Positions 1-11,095 of a DNA stretch of 64,000 nt are shown piece after piece (the stretch's first letter is position 1; each line of letters begins with the position of its first letter). The position numbers and the translations under genes were made by a program. Source of the DNA: Wolfiporia cocos (Eukaryota; Basidiomycota; Agaricomycetes; Polyporales; Phaeolaceae); contig JACCLO010000052.1 in NCBI GenBank assembly GCA_029448655.1, forward strand, positions 1 to 64,000. The letters run 5' to 3'. The notes under the pieces are model-generated. The model was not told the origin of the DNA. It did no database searches and saw nothing but the letters and a program-made list of their open reading frames with translations.

Positions 1-113
1 GCATCGTAAACCAGTACTTATCATCGGAGCAGTTGGTGAGAAACATATGTCGCATAGATTGGGAAAAAGCGTGGCTGCTATGACGTCCTTTGCTTTGCTA
101 CTTTTGCCTTTGT

Positions 114-634
114 CTAGCGCACCCATGAGCCCATCTGAAGAAGGGAATGGGGATGGAGATTACCGTTTTCACTTTCATCGAGAAAATCCTGGACATAGTC
201 AGCTTCCCGGACAAAGCGTAAACATCGAACTAAAGCATACGAGAACACCGGACAAGAGAGAGTTGAGCACTCCTTCCCATAACCCCTGTTGCTCATTCTG
301 CTGCTTTCTAAGAGTTGGGAGAACCTTCTCGTGATAGACCTTGTAGAAAATCGCGGCAGCGGCTTCAAGGGCAGGCTGCGGAAAAGCAGAGTATATGGGA
401 AGAAGGGGCCTGCGCAGACACTGAGATAACACTTTGGATGCTTGCTCGGATATCGTGGATAAATTCTATATGATGATGAACAGACATCCACTGAGCCCCA
501 AATAGCTGCCTTACGAGTAAGACGAGGTGGGAGGACACCTTCTCGAGGGCCTCTGCTAGACTTTTGCTATTCTTGGCGCGAGATTTTGAGATAGTCTGCT
601 GCAGCAATTTGAAAGGAGAATCGGAGGCAGACAT
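114..634 (-). CDS. Unrecognised helical protein, exon fragments
   Basis: Minus-strand exons with coding character. A first segment (about 634-430) reads as amphipathic helix rich in Lys, Leu and Ser and contains QLFGAQWMSVHHH. A second segment (about 400-265) contains FPQPALEAAAAIFYKV and LLSGVL. A GT-AG intron of about 38 nt then leads to DYVQDFLDESEN. The start is uncertain: the Met at 634 is only the first in its frame. The gene probably continues beyond the left edge of the window. I do not recognise the family; the helical repeats could belong to a HEAT/ARM-like protein, but that is inference only. Confidence 0.3.
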
Positions 635-1004
635 TTCAAGTGGTGGGTGTACAAGGAGTAACTAGTATGGCTGTCAAGAACAAGGCGCGACGCGGAAACG
701 CGTAGTGTCACATCCATCACAAATACGTGACGCGACGCAACGCACGCGCTACTAGACATCTCTGAATTAAGACGCCGATTCGAGCCGACGTTGTCCAGAA
801 TACAAGCTTGTGCTTCTGCGGACGCTTCAAACATAGCTGGTATATGTATGGTATATGATATTTCTCATTAGCAGAAAGTAGCCACCCTTGCCGCTCGTTT
901 GTCTTCAGGGCGAGGTATGCGATAATGGTACAAGACAAGAAAGAAGCATAACCAAAGCTGGCGTAGAGTGACAAGAATGTCCGAACAATGCATACGAGAG
1001 CCAA
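635..1004. other. Intergenic, nothing recognised
   Basis: No reading frame with coding character and no repeat found elsewhere in the window. Confidence 0.3.
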
Positions 1005-3060
1005 TCACTCATACATCTTGTCTCCGTCGGTCTCAACGCCATAGAACTGCCACATCCGATGCGCCTCCAAGTCCGGCATCCCATCCATCTTCGCGCCCAC
1101 TTCTCCGTCAACCTCATATAGCTGTTTAGTCTATAAATGAAGTCTTATGAGGCACCAAACAGCAACTAGGAAAGGAGGGAGGGGGGGTTGCTCACGAGAC
1201 AGAGCGTAGTCTTGATCATCGGAGGGCCAGGCGTAAATTGCTCGAAGTCGTCGTTTGACGAGTCTGCTTGATCCCTAGCGAATAAGTGCGGATGTGGTAC
1301 GTGCAAATGTTCATCACCACCCTCCGTGGCAGAATCTACTAGCATGTCGGGCGCAGCGGGATTACTTGGGACAGCGACCTGCATTGTTCGCTTGACACGT
1401 ATGAGTCTTTCTTCGATCCATCGAGTATAACTGCATCTGAAATTGCCCGTGCGACAAGATCGGTAATAGATTTCTGACCAGTGCAAAGTAGCTTAAAATA
1501 GCATGAGTACATGATGCTGATTCTCAAAAAAGTGAGGATGCGTACAATGAGCTCGGCGCTGATCTCGCGCCTGCCAAGTGTTCGAACAACACGCTCTTCT
1601 TTGCCGTCGGAGCCTGGAGTTGTCTTACCAGCCTTGATGCTCGAAGGGTCGAGCCGGTCTCCGAGAATCGTTGTTATTTTCAGCTCTGACAGCAACGAGA
1701 CGAGTGTGCAAAAGAAATCAACACAGCTGGCCCGGCACACGTAGCGATCTGCACTGGTGTGAGTGCGTCCCTGTCCTCGGCGTGAGGGGTAGTCGGCGGA
1801 TCGAAGAACCCAGGGGGAAGTGGCTGCCCGTGAACGATCGTCGTGTTGGCAGTGGAGTCATACTCCGAGAACTGGTGAGGGCACCGTAGATCCTCTGCCC
1901 ATAGCGACCGTAAAGCTTCGTAGCCACCCGGCAGCGCGAACTCCCCGAGGTCGATCGGACCGGCGCGAAGCATTTGATCGAAGAGGAGGTACCTGCGAAG
2001 CTGGGGCGTCGTGAAATAGTGCCGCACCTGCTCGAAGTCTTCGAGGATGACGTCTCGATTGGCGAGGATAGTGAGCGCTTGAGCTTCGAGTGGGAGACCA
2101 ATATTGCGATCAGTGTCGAAACCTATGGCCGGGGTTCGGAGGAGGATTCGATCACCCACCCACCAGCTCGTCCCATTTTCCCACACTAGTCTCCGCCAGC
2201 GTCCACACGTCCTCCTCCCGGCCCTCCTCGTTCCTCCCAAGGAGCAAGCATCACGTGTCCTCTGACCCCGCCCACGGCGCGAGCGGCACCGTCCTCTTAG
2301 TATCAGCATGAACATACGCCGCAGGCACAGTCGGGACGCCGTGCACGGTCACAGCAGCAAGTGTGGCCGGCGCCCGGCGCCCGGAGTTACCATATCAATA
2401 AATCAGCACCGAGCCGCTATGAGAGGGCAGGGATTGGAAGGGAAGGGGATGAACATGAGCGCGGTCGCGACGTCAGTCACAAACGGCGTGTGGAGGAGGC
2501 CGGTCCACCGGACGTGCACCGCGTCTGCGACGGACGCCGGCGCGGGCGGCGCGTAGACGGCAACGTAAGGGTCGGTAGCGTCGCCAGCGTGCGGCCTGCC
2601 GCGGCCGAGTGAGTGAGGTGAGATCGGCGTGTGAAAGGGAGATGGCGCAGCTCACCGCTGTGCGTGTAGGCATGCCATTCCAGCCTACTGAAAGAGCGCA
2701 GATACGTCCTCCTCCCAGTCTGCCTGCCCGTTTGCGTCGTGTGGCGCCCGGGCGCAGGGGAAGGACGTGGAGAGGTGTATCGCGGGCAGCGTCGTGACGG
2801 TCGGCGAGACTACGTGTGCGAGGGATGCTTCCAGGGGGTGAGTGCGAGTGCATATGAAGAGTTACTATATATGCGGGACCGATCGCGGCAAACGGGACGC
2901 AGGACACCTGACTGCAAGGCGTAGAGCACGCGCCGTGGGCCACGGAGCGTGTCCCAGCCCGATAGCGCCGCGTGCTGCTTCGTGTTCAGCGGGACCACGT
3001 CGAGAGGAGCGAGCACCGCAACGCTGTCACCGCGGCGGGATGAAGACAAGATGGACACAG
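1005..3060 (-). CDS. Unrecognised multi-exon gene, possibly decayed
   Basis: Several minus-strand exons follow one another in order. About 3050-2895 contains LAPLDVVPLNTKQHAAL; about 2810-2665 contains ADWEEDVSALF; about 2590-2430 contains VHVRWTGLLHTPFVTDV; about 2350-2165 contains EEDVWTLAETSVGKWDELV; about 2125-1735 contains LRRYLLFDQM and PIDLGEFALPGGYEAL. Further exons follow, and a last exon ends at the stop at 1005-1007 (PDLEAHRMWQFYGVET). No in-frame ATG was found for the most upstream exon, and the ADWEEDVSALF exon has an in-frame TAG, so the gene may be a pseudogene or have an unseen first exon. It lies head-to-head with MSH4 about 150 bp away, which suggests a shared promoter region. 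I could not assign a family. Confidence 0.4.
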
Positions 3061-3210
3061 ACGCAGTAATTAAGGCATAGGGCGGACGGTGTGGGCGTGA
3101 TAACACATGTAACTAACTTTCACAATCCTGTACGTCCTCCCGTTGCTCGAGTCTCGTATTGTATTCGTTTCAGACCTGCCCTGTACGCACAATTGAGATC
3201 CCTTATTAGG

Positions 3211-6200
3211 ATGTCCCGAGATTCGGCACCGCTCGTCGATCGATCGCATGCGGGGACTCAAACCCGCCGTCATTTGTCGTCGCCCTCGGTCTCGCGCCTT
3301 TTCCTTTTCGCTGGATCGCTACGCTCGTCCCATATTTTCCTGGCTTTGCACGCCCTGCCTCATCCCACCCCGCTACGGCGATGTCACGCGGCTGGGCAGC
3401 CCAGTCGCGTCCGGCTACCGCCCGACCAGACCGCCGCATCATCCAGGCACGAGGCCAGCTATGTCCTGGAAGGGCGCGGAGTGTCACGTGAAGTCGGCCT
3501 TGCTGCATTGGACAAGGATACCGGGAGGGTTTCCCTTATCCAGGTGCGCATGTAGTCAGCTCGTACTGAATCATCGCTCAATATGATGGTCCGCAGCTCG
3601 TGGACAGTCCCACATATGTCAAGACGCTGCATCAGCTTCATCTGCATTCTCCATCCATTATTCTGGTCCCAAACACCTTTTTATCTCTGATAGATACACC
3701 TATGGCATCTGGAGGAAAGAAAGCCTCGTCGACTTCGGTCCTAGTGCAGTGCATGATCGAAGAGTTTGATGCCACAGTCGATCCAGTGATGAGAAAATAC
3801 TGGAACGATGATGCTGGTGAGCAATATGACTACTGAGCACATGCTTCGCGTTGCAACTGTAAACGCAGGACTTGCCTTTGTCAACCAGCTGATAGTTGAT
3901 GACGATGAGCGGCCTGCAACTCTTGTCGCGGTGTCCAGCAAGTGGGTATATGCGTCCGAAACCTTGCGACTATACTGAACAACATTAATAGGTATTACGC
4001 GCTCTCTGCAGCTAGCGCGCTATTCGAGTATGCAGAGTCGAAGCTCAATTTACGCTTTGCTCCTTCTTCGCTCCTCATACGATATGTACAAGTAGAAGGC
4101 AGCATGATGATAGATCCCGAGACTGCTCGAAACTTGGAGCTGGTGGGCAGCATCTCATTCAAGAGGTCCACCCATTCCATGTTTGGGTAAACCCTCTCTG
4201 TCTCTTAATATATGCCCACGATTCAAGTAATTCACACCTAGGCTATTAAATCATACATACACTGCAATGGGTGCTCGCCTCCTCCGGGCAAATGTACTCG
4301 CGCCTATCACTGGTATCTCATTTTGCAACCGTTACGGAGTTGATCTAATAATGCTGCAGACAGTCTTCTATAGAGGCGCGCCTTGATGTCGTCGAAGGTC
4401 TATCAACTCCATGGATGTGTCTATTTCGGCTTACTGTCTTAAAGAGCTCATACAGAATGGAAATCGTTTCGACAATATGAAGAACGCGCTCAAGTCCCTC
4501 CATAATATGGACTTCGATAAGCTAATCTGCTCGGCAAGCTTTCGCCGTTTCAGGTCATGCACAGTATCAATGCTCATTTGAATCATCAGCTTGCTGCATC
4601 CGAGGCGCGTGAGACAAGCACTGCAAAGCTTGCTGCCGCTCGCGTCGCGCAAATGCTCAGTCTCCGAAACATAGTCAAGAACATGCCCGTTCTCGCGAAA
4701 GCCTTGACAGGCAGCCGCTCCCGTCTGTTACGAATCGTACTGGACGTAGGTGCTGGAGATATAATTGTAGATTGGATGCGCGCTAAGCGCCTGTTCGATG
4801 TAGATGATCTCTGACGAGCGACTTTCAAGAATCGAACAGCATGTTAGCGAAGCATTGAATGAAGAAGAAGCTTCAGCGAAAGTACGTGCCAAATAACGCA
4901 GCCTTCGTTGAGATTCGATGGATCTATACAGCGCGGCCTGAATGCGGTGAATGCACGTGTGTACGCCGTCAAGGTATGTTTCCTCCTCCTTAACATCATT
5001 TGTTAATGCTCAAATCCAGCAAATCAGGCAAACTACAATCGCCTCCTTGACGTCGCACGAGAAACATACAAGGAGAATGTCGGGGATATATTTGCATTGA
5101 ACCGCGAACTCTCGGAGCAACACGACCTGCCTCTTAGTCTAGTGTACCAGGACACAGGCTTCGTTTTTGCTTTGAAGAAGACAGATCTCCGAGGGGAGCT
5201 ACCTAGAGGCTTTGTGAATGTGACAGCTCAGAGAAAGCGGTGGCTCTTTTCTAGTATCGAGCTGGTCAGTCCTGTACGAGGTTACCAGTGTGAGAATGCT
5301 CACAGCTTGAGCAGAAGAAGAGAAACGCGCGCATGAAGGATGCACTGGACGAGACGCTGATCATGAGTGACAAGTATGTAGTACCGGTTGGCATTCCAAT
5401 ACCCGGCTCACAGGTCATACCAGGATTATACAAGAGTTGATCGCCGAGATCGTCGATGTCATTGGAGCTCTGTACAAAGCTTCGGAGGCCGTTGCCATTG
5501 TGGACATGTTGTGGTCTTTTGCGCATGCCAGCATTCGTACGTCCTGTAAATGCTAGACTGACAGAGATGTTGATTGTAAGGTTTGGTTTTGATTTCTTAG
5601 TGCGTGACTATGGTGAGCATCCTCTAAGTTAGATAACAGTGACCACTTAATACTTGGTGTAGTGCGTCCCGAGTTCACGGGAACCTTAGCCATAAAGGCG
5701 GGGCAGCATCCTGTTCTAGAGAACGTTCAGGCGGCCGGGACGCTTGTACCGAATGATGTATATTGCTGCGAGGCTTCCTCTTTTCAAATTGTCCAGGGGC
5801 CGAAGTTCGTCTGATCATCTGATTCATCATATCTATCGCTCAATGCTGATTCAACGCAGCATGTTAGGTACGCCGAGCCCGTATATGGTCAACAAACATC
5901 CGATTGTCTGTGACCATAGGCAAGAGCATATACTTGCGGCAGATTGGGCTGCTGACAGTCATGGCAATGTGCGGATGCTTTGTTCCTGCTGAGTACGGTA
6001 GCTTCAGGTGCGGACCTTCTCCAAATATCACCAAAACCGCCTCTTTGAATGTCGTATCATGCAGACTGCACGATGCACTCCTGACTCGGCTATCGAACGA
6101 CGACGATATCGAAAAGAGCCTGAGCACATTTGCGAGTGAGATGGCATCTTGCGCGATGATCGTTGGTTTGTAACTTGAGCTAACTATGAAACCAGCATCA

Positions 6201-7126
6201 TCTTGATGCCGAAATTGTGCCAGGGATTGCTACGGAGAATTCTCTCATCCTGATCGACGAAGTTGGCCGCGGCACCTCTCCAAGGGAAGAAGTTGGCATC
6301 TCGCATGCCATCGCAGAGGAACTCATCAAACTCAAGGTCGTACCGGCTCATTTTGCGGTCCCTGTACATTACTGATAATGCCGTTGGTTTGCTAGTCATA
6401 TGTCTTCTTCGCAACGTATGCACCTGTACCATTATCACTAATGTATGGGTTGCTTACAGGCCCTGTAGTCACTTCAGCGAGCTCACGACAACATTGTCGC
6501 GCCAGCCATCTGTTGTCAAGTGAGTAGGTTTTGAATGATTACATCTCGGTTACTAACAGAACTTGTCAGCCTTCATCTTGCCGTTCAGGTTCTCCATACC
6601 AATCGCTTCGTGTATCTTTGTTAACTTCTGACGCAGAGGTCACGCCAATCCACGTCGAACTTTGGCATGACTTTTCAATACAGGTGCGTACATTTGCGAG
6701 ACCTTGGCCCTTTGCTGTTCGTCACAGAGTTGTCGACGGAGCGCCGGAACAGACGAGCCACTACGGTTTGTTGGACATATTGTGTGGTACGCTGAGCTAA
6801 GTTTCATCTGTGCCAGGTCTTGATCTTGCCCGACTTGCCGATCTACCGAATGACGTCCTCGCCGAGGGAAGGCGGGTCGCAGAAGCCTTGAGCGAGATGG
6901 AGGAACGCCAGGAGCAGGATAGCCGCTCGAACAAAGTCTCCATACGGCGCAAGGCCCTCCTCAGGGTATGTACTCCTTATGGCAGGTGCTACTTTCAGTC
7001 CGCTCTCAGCTACGGACCCAACTCACGCAAGCGCTCGATCATTCCTCGCTACCCGATGAAGAGTTGGCTGCTCATCTTGCTCGATTCCAGAAGGAGATCA
7101 TGCAGGTCCTCCGTGATACCATGTAG
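3211..7126 (+). CDS. MSH4: MutS homologue 4, meiotic recombination protein
   Basis: MSH4 pairs with MSH5 to form the meiosis-specific MutS-gamma clamp that stabilises Holliday-junction intermediates and promotes crossovers in the nucleus. About twenty GT-AG introns of 45-60 nt interrupt it. Exon 1 (3211-3543) ends in LEGRGVSREVGLAALDKDT, exon 2 is 3597-3816 and exon 3 is 3869-3941. Visible landmarks are MMIDPETARNLEL in the core domain, a Walker A motif assembled over two introns (GPNM-L-GKS), CGCFVPAEYGSFR, RLSNDDDIEKSLSTFASEM, Walker B LILIDEVGRGTS, FFATHF, and the C-terminal LARLADLPNDVLAEGRR helix. The stop is TAG 7124-7126. There is no N-terminal mismatch-recognition (MutS I) domain, as expected for MSH4. 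The chosen start, 3211, is the ATG of MSRDSAPL; the N-terminal 80 residues are poorly conserved, so the start is uncertain. I see no disabling mutation. The position after Walker A Ser is Ile instead of the usual Thr. Confidence 0.92.
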
Positions 7127-7528
7127 TATGTCGGGTACATCCTTTGACAAGTAAGCGGTTCTGTACTTGTGTGATCACACGCACGAGTGTGGAAAAGACG
7201 GCGCCGCGTCATTTTTCGATCCATACTTGCACTTAAGCTGCCCAGATAGCAATAGCGGACACATATCACCGTGGCCGCCACAAACGTAGCGGCAGCGAAC
7301 CGGACTTGTCGGGCCGTCCGTGTTTTATGACTTCCCAGGAATGCGCCCACCGGCGCCTACGTAGCAATTGCGCTTTGATCCGGTACAATTGCGCATTGTA
7401 CTAGCCATAGACCGCCAAGCTCTGGCTAGCTGCCGTTGTCCATCTCCGACAGACACATCAGTCTGAAAATGTGCATGCCAATCACGGCGACGGGCACGTA
7501 CTCTATCACCAAGATCGTCCTCTGCCAT
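7127..7528. other. Intergenic downstream of MSH4
   Basis: No convincing reading frame on either strand and no repeat recognised. Confidence 0.3.
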
Positions 7529-9400
7529 CTATGATCATGACGGATGTCAACGAGAATCGAATCCCTTTGATCATCAACCCCATCAAAATCACCACGATAT
7601 CCAAGTCAGACTCCTCCTTGGTGCCTCCGATTCTGCATCATTCTGGTTAGGTTCTATTGCAATGATGTACTGCTCATGTTTCGACCTCTGGGAGTTTTAA
7701 ACTGCAACCCAGACATGATCCGAGCACGCTGACCAACAAAGCACCGGAGCTATCTCAACAGTGCAGTCCCGACATCTTCGCGTCGTTCAAACCGGCCGAT
7801 CAGCCCACCACCCGAAGCTAAGGTTCTATTGGACAGCCACAAAAGTGATAGTCCGGATTGCATCGTGCTGTGCAGAGTCTTCGAATCGGCGCCATTCAGT
7901 CTCCGCGAACAATATGGCTGTACACACCTGGGTTTCTTTGGAATCAAATCCATAAACATGGTATCTCATCGATATCTACGTGGGTACCTTTCGATGGCAT
8001 GCTGAACAAATGACAGGGGAGAAACGATGCTGGTCAAGAACTATTTTCGTGGCAATTCACTTTCGATTGGGTACCCGGTAGCGAAACGGTGGATCGGAGT
8101 GCTGATCCCTGGTGGCAGGCCCCTCCTTCCATCGGAGCAGACCAGACAGACCCTAATATCATGTTCAATCCTTTCCACTTTCTTCCTCCCCATTCTTCAC
8201 CAAATCATCAAATGGATGCCGACTTCGAGTATGGCATCTCGGCCACAAGCTATCATGGCGGAAGGCAATGCGTAAAGTGTGGAAAACTGAATGCTCAGCG
8301 AAATTTATGGTATTAACTGTGTAGCGGATGCTCAGTGAGTGTGCCTACCAGAGGCGGCCGAAGCAAGCACTCATACATTCGCGCAGGAAAGCAACTGTAT
8401 ACCTCCTGCGGATGTTCATACCATGCATAATTCCCGTGGTATTTCTCCAGTGACATTGTCGTGTGACAGGCCGTCCGAGCGTGTCAAACCACCGTAACGG
8501 ACGTTGCTGATGGCTCGCGTTTAGCGTATATGACAAAGGATGGCGTCTCTGCCAAGCTTATTTATTTATTTATTTATACCTGTAACGGGGCAGAGTTGCA
8601 GGAGCAGCCGACCAGGCTCTTCAGAGAGATGCTGACGAAAGTTGAATTGTCATTGCTCCAGGATAGCAAGGGTTCCTTTAAAGGTGAGCACGGACAGCGG
8701 TGCGTATGTATTGATTCTAAAACATTCTGTGCGTCCGCAGAGGCCTATTACACCTGCTCATTCAACAATCAAGATACGACAGCGGCCACGACACATGCCC
8801 CGCTCTGTATATTGCAAGCACACGCACTGCTTCAAAGCCGCTTGGCCGCTGAAGGAGGGGGACAGAAATGAATTACTTGGCTTGGGTTCTCCCTGGCTCA
8901 AAGAAGGTGAGTTCTGAATTTACTATTCATGGCTTTCCCCAAGACAGAAGTTGTGCCAGAACGTGCTTGCTGCGAAAAATTCCCCTGTATACATGATGTA
9001 CCTCGGCGCCGATGCAGAGTTGTCGATGCGCCCCAAATCATTAGCTCCAGGTGTACAGCAGCTTCTGCCAATCACCGTCGCAGAGCGTGGATCTCCTAAG
9101 AAGGAACTCCCGCACGGAGCTAACGACTCATGCGGGCCTATGGACATAGACGATTCCGATGTCCCAGCGCCGAGTAACAGTGTGAGCATTCTGGATATGC
9201 AAGTTGCTCAAATCACAGACTCCATTACGAAATCTGTCAAAAGGGAGGGGCCGGTACTCCTCGTGACCCTAGAGCACGGAGATATCCTTATCTTCAACGG
9301 TGATGATTTCAAGGTACATTGTGGCACTGTCTTTGCTACCCAGCTGACATTCATTCCAACCAGTATTCACTGAATCGGACCAGCATGAGCATTGGTATGC
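7529..9400 (+). pseudogene. Zinc-ribbon protein remnant
   Basis: Plus-strand exons with coding character. About 7800-7960 reads KVLLDSHKSDSPDC and LREQYGCTHLGFFGIKS. About 8060-8334 contains FDWVPGSETVDRSADPWW, followed by a Cys-x2-Cys ... Cys-x2-Cys zinc ribbon (Cys codons at 8269, 8278, 8320 and 8329). An in-frame TAA at 8314-8316 lies inside the ribbon. A GT-AG intron at 8335-8386 follows. Later pieces include TKDGVSAKL, LQEQPTRLFREML, MNYLAWVLPGSKK and GPVLLVTLEHGDILIFNGDDFK, the last spliced to YSLNRTSMSI. The HGD...GDDF stretch recalls the C-terminal strand region of fungal AlkB-like 2OG-oxygenase families that carry a zinc ribbon, but the iron-binding HxD is not visible. The stop and poor continuity favour a pseudogene. 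Confidence 0.4.
8558..8577. repeat. TTTA microsatellite
   Basis: About five tandem TTTA/ATTT units inside the broken zinc-ribbon gene. They fall in a reading frame that otherwise runs from TKDGVSAKL into LQEQPTRLF, so unit number would shift that frame. Confidence 0.8.
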
Positions 9401-9730
9401 ATGGTGATGTATCTTCCTTCCAAAGTACTGAGCTTTCTTTCCAGTACTCATCAGCAGTCGCTGAAGTGGAAGTGGAGCATTTCTCACTAGTATTTGCACA
9501 TGAGGGCAAGCATGATCATGCTATGACTACATATTTGATGTGTGCAAGGATGTTCACAGGGTGTGATCACGGTGATAGATATGTATGTTGAGACAAAGGA
9601 CAACCTCATGCAGATTCCTATTTGCAAGTATGTACACCCTATACAGTCCTAAACCATCATGAAAGCATTCTGTACTCAAGCCTCAGTAAACTGCAAGCTG
9701 CTTCAATGAGAATGTAAAATGACATACATA

Positions 9731-10350
9731 CTACTTTGAGGCTTCATCTTCCCAATCTTCCAACTTGGAGGATGGTTTGCCATCACCTAGAGGCAAAAAT
9801 TGAGGAAGTCTCTCCTCCACTTTTTGGCGCTTGGGACCCTGGCCTGCTTCTTCCAATTCTGAAGTAGGCCGCTTCTAGATGCAGAAATTTAAATTCAAGC
9901 CATTTTGTGCTAATCATTCACAAGACTTACTATTCCTCTGCAATCTGCATTCTGGTCTGTAGTGTCAGTCTTGGGCCCTTCCTTCAGCTCAATCTCCAAC
10001 TTGGGTAGCTGGAATGCCTCAGCATCCAGCCCAAGGTTGAATAACTTCAAGGCAAAATCAAGTTTTTGACGACCTAATAAAATCCTAGGGTCTCTGTGGA
10101 AGTTGGTTGCTAGTTCGTCGTCCTCCAATCGAAAATCTCTGATTATCTCCTCAGTATACAACTTTGCATTCATTAGTAGAGTAGCAAAAATAAAAAGAAT
10201 GTAATGTACCAATGCATGCCTGCCCTTGGCATGCCATTTGTATAGTTCACCAATCTGTGTCGGGAAAGCAGTGGATATGTGATTATGAAACATGTCTGTG
10301 TGTTCCTTCAAAAGATTCAATCCGTAAATTTGGACCTCTGTTGGCTCCAT
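9731..10350 (-). CDS. Small two-exon nuclear-type protein, family unknown
   Basis: Exon 1 starts at ATG 10350 (MEPTEVQIYGLNLLKEH) and is about 145 codons, containing FPTQIGELYKWHAKGRH, a hydrophobic LVHYILFIFATLL stretch and RLEDDELATNFHRDPR. It ends at a phase-0 GTAAGT donor near 9930. A GT-AG intron of about 55 nt (acceptor CTAG) leads to exon 2, which carries two basic patches (KRPTSELEE and GPKRQKVEE, a possible bipartite nuclear signal) and ends WEDEASK at TAG 9731-9733. The frame stays open through the splice, which supports a real gene. I do not recognise the family. The frame extends upstream of 10350 without a stop, but the Cys/Arg/His-rich upstream part looks non-coding. Confidence 0.5.
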
Positions 10351-10719
10351 TATTATCAGATCGTTGCAGAGTGGATTGGGTGTAAGGTGACAGCGTGGCA
10401 TTCCCACAGCACGGATGCAGCGTGATACGCAGCACGTGCCACATCGCTGGGTGCTCATTCGCCGGCCATGTGCAATATAATGCCCGCGCTGGACCCAGTG
10501 ATCGGCGCTTATTCGCTCTCCACTCAAACACTTCCCATTGCTCGATAACGGTCTATCCGGCATTCGTGACTTGCAGCGCCCAACTTATCATTATCTTCGT
10601 GGTCATGAGCCGGCGATACACTTGGTATGTACAATTCTGTGCCCTTTACGACGGTCAGCGACCAATTGGCTGTGGGGTCGACGTCAGCACCTCCCACCTG
10701 ACCTTGCCCTTGACCGTCA

Positions 10720-11095
10720 CCCGCCACGTGCAGAATATGTCTGCCCGAAGTGCGGACATTTCAACCCGTCTGCGCACTCGCTGCGCCAAGCCCGTTCCAG
10801 GTCGGTGTCGCCGACGCCAGACTCTCGCGTCCTCTCACGGTGCCGATACAGCTCCCTCCAGCCTCAGCTGCCCAGCGGTGCGGCCAGTGCGGCTCCAGGC
10901 CCCGCGTTCGACGGTGTCTACGCCGAGTCAAACGAAAGCCATGAACAACAGCTCGAAAACACAATGCAACACGGCCGTGCTCGCGATGCGACACATCCAC
11001 CAGACGACGCCCTACGAATCGACCTCCATCACAGTCGGACCTTCCTCGGACACCGTCTTATCTTCTTCCTGGTCCTGAGTCGCACGAACAGGTGA
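10720..11095 (+). pseudogene. Lunapark-like zinc-ribbon C-terminal remnant
   Basis: Starting near 10728 the frame reads EYVCPKCGHFNPSAHSLRQ then ARSRSVSPTP. This closely resembles the second half of the Lunapark zinc ribbon and the Ser/Arg tail that follows it in fungi. Lunapark shapes three-way junctions of the tubular endoplasmic reticulum. The first Cys pair of the ribbon, the two N-terminal transmembrane segments and the coiled coil are missing upstream, and the tail drifts between two frames (STPSQTKAM in the alternative frame). It abuts the small minus-strand gene. Best read as a truncated copy. Confidence 0.45.

Noticed and set aside
10395..11095. Two long plus-strand frames over the small minus-strand gene
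   Set aside because: Composition upstream of 10720 is erratic; only the Lunapark-like stretch has family support, and the minus-strand exon explains 9731-10350.
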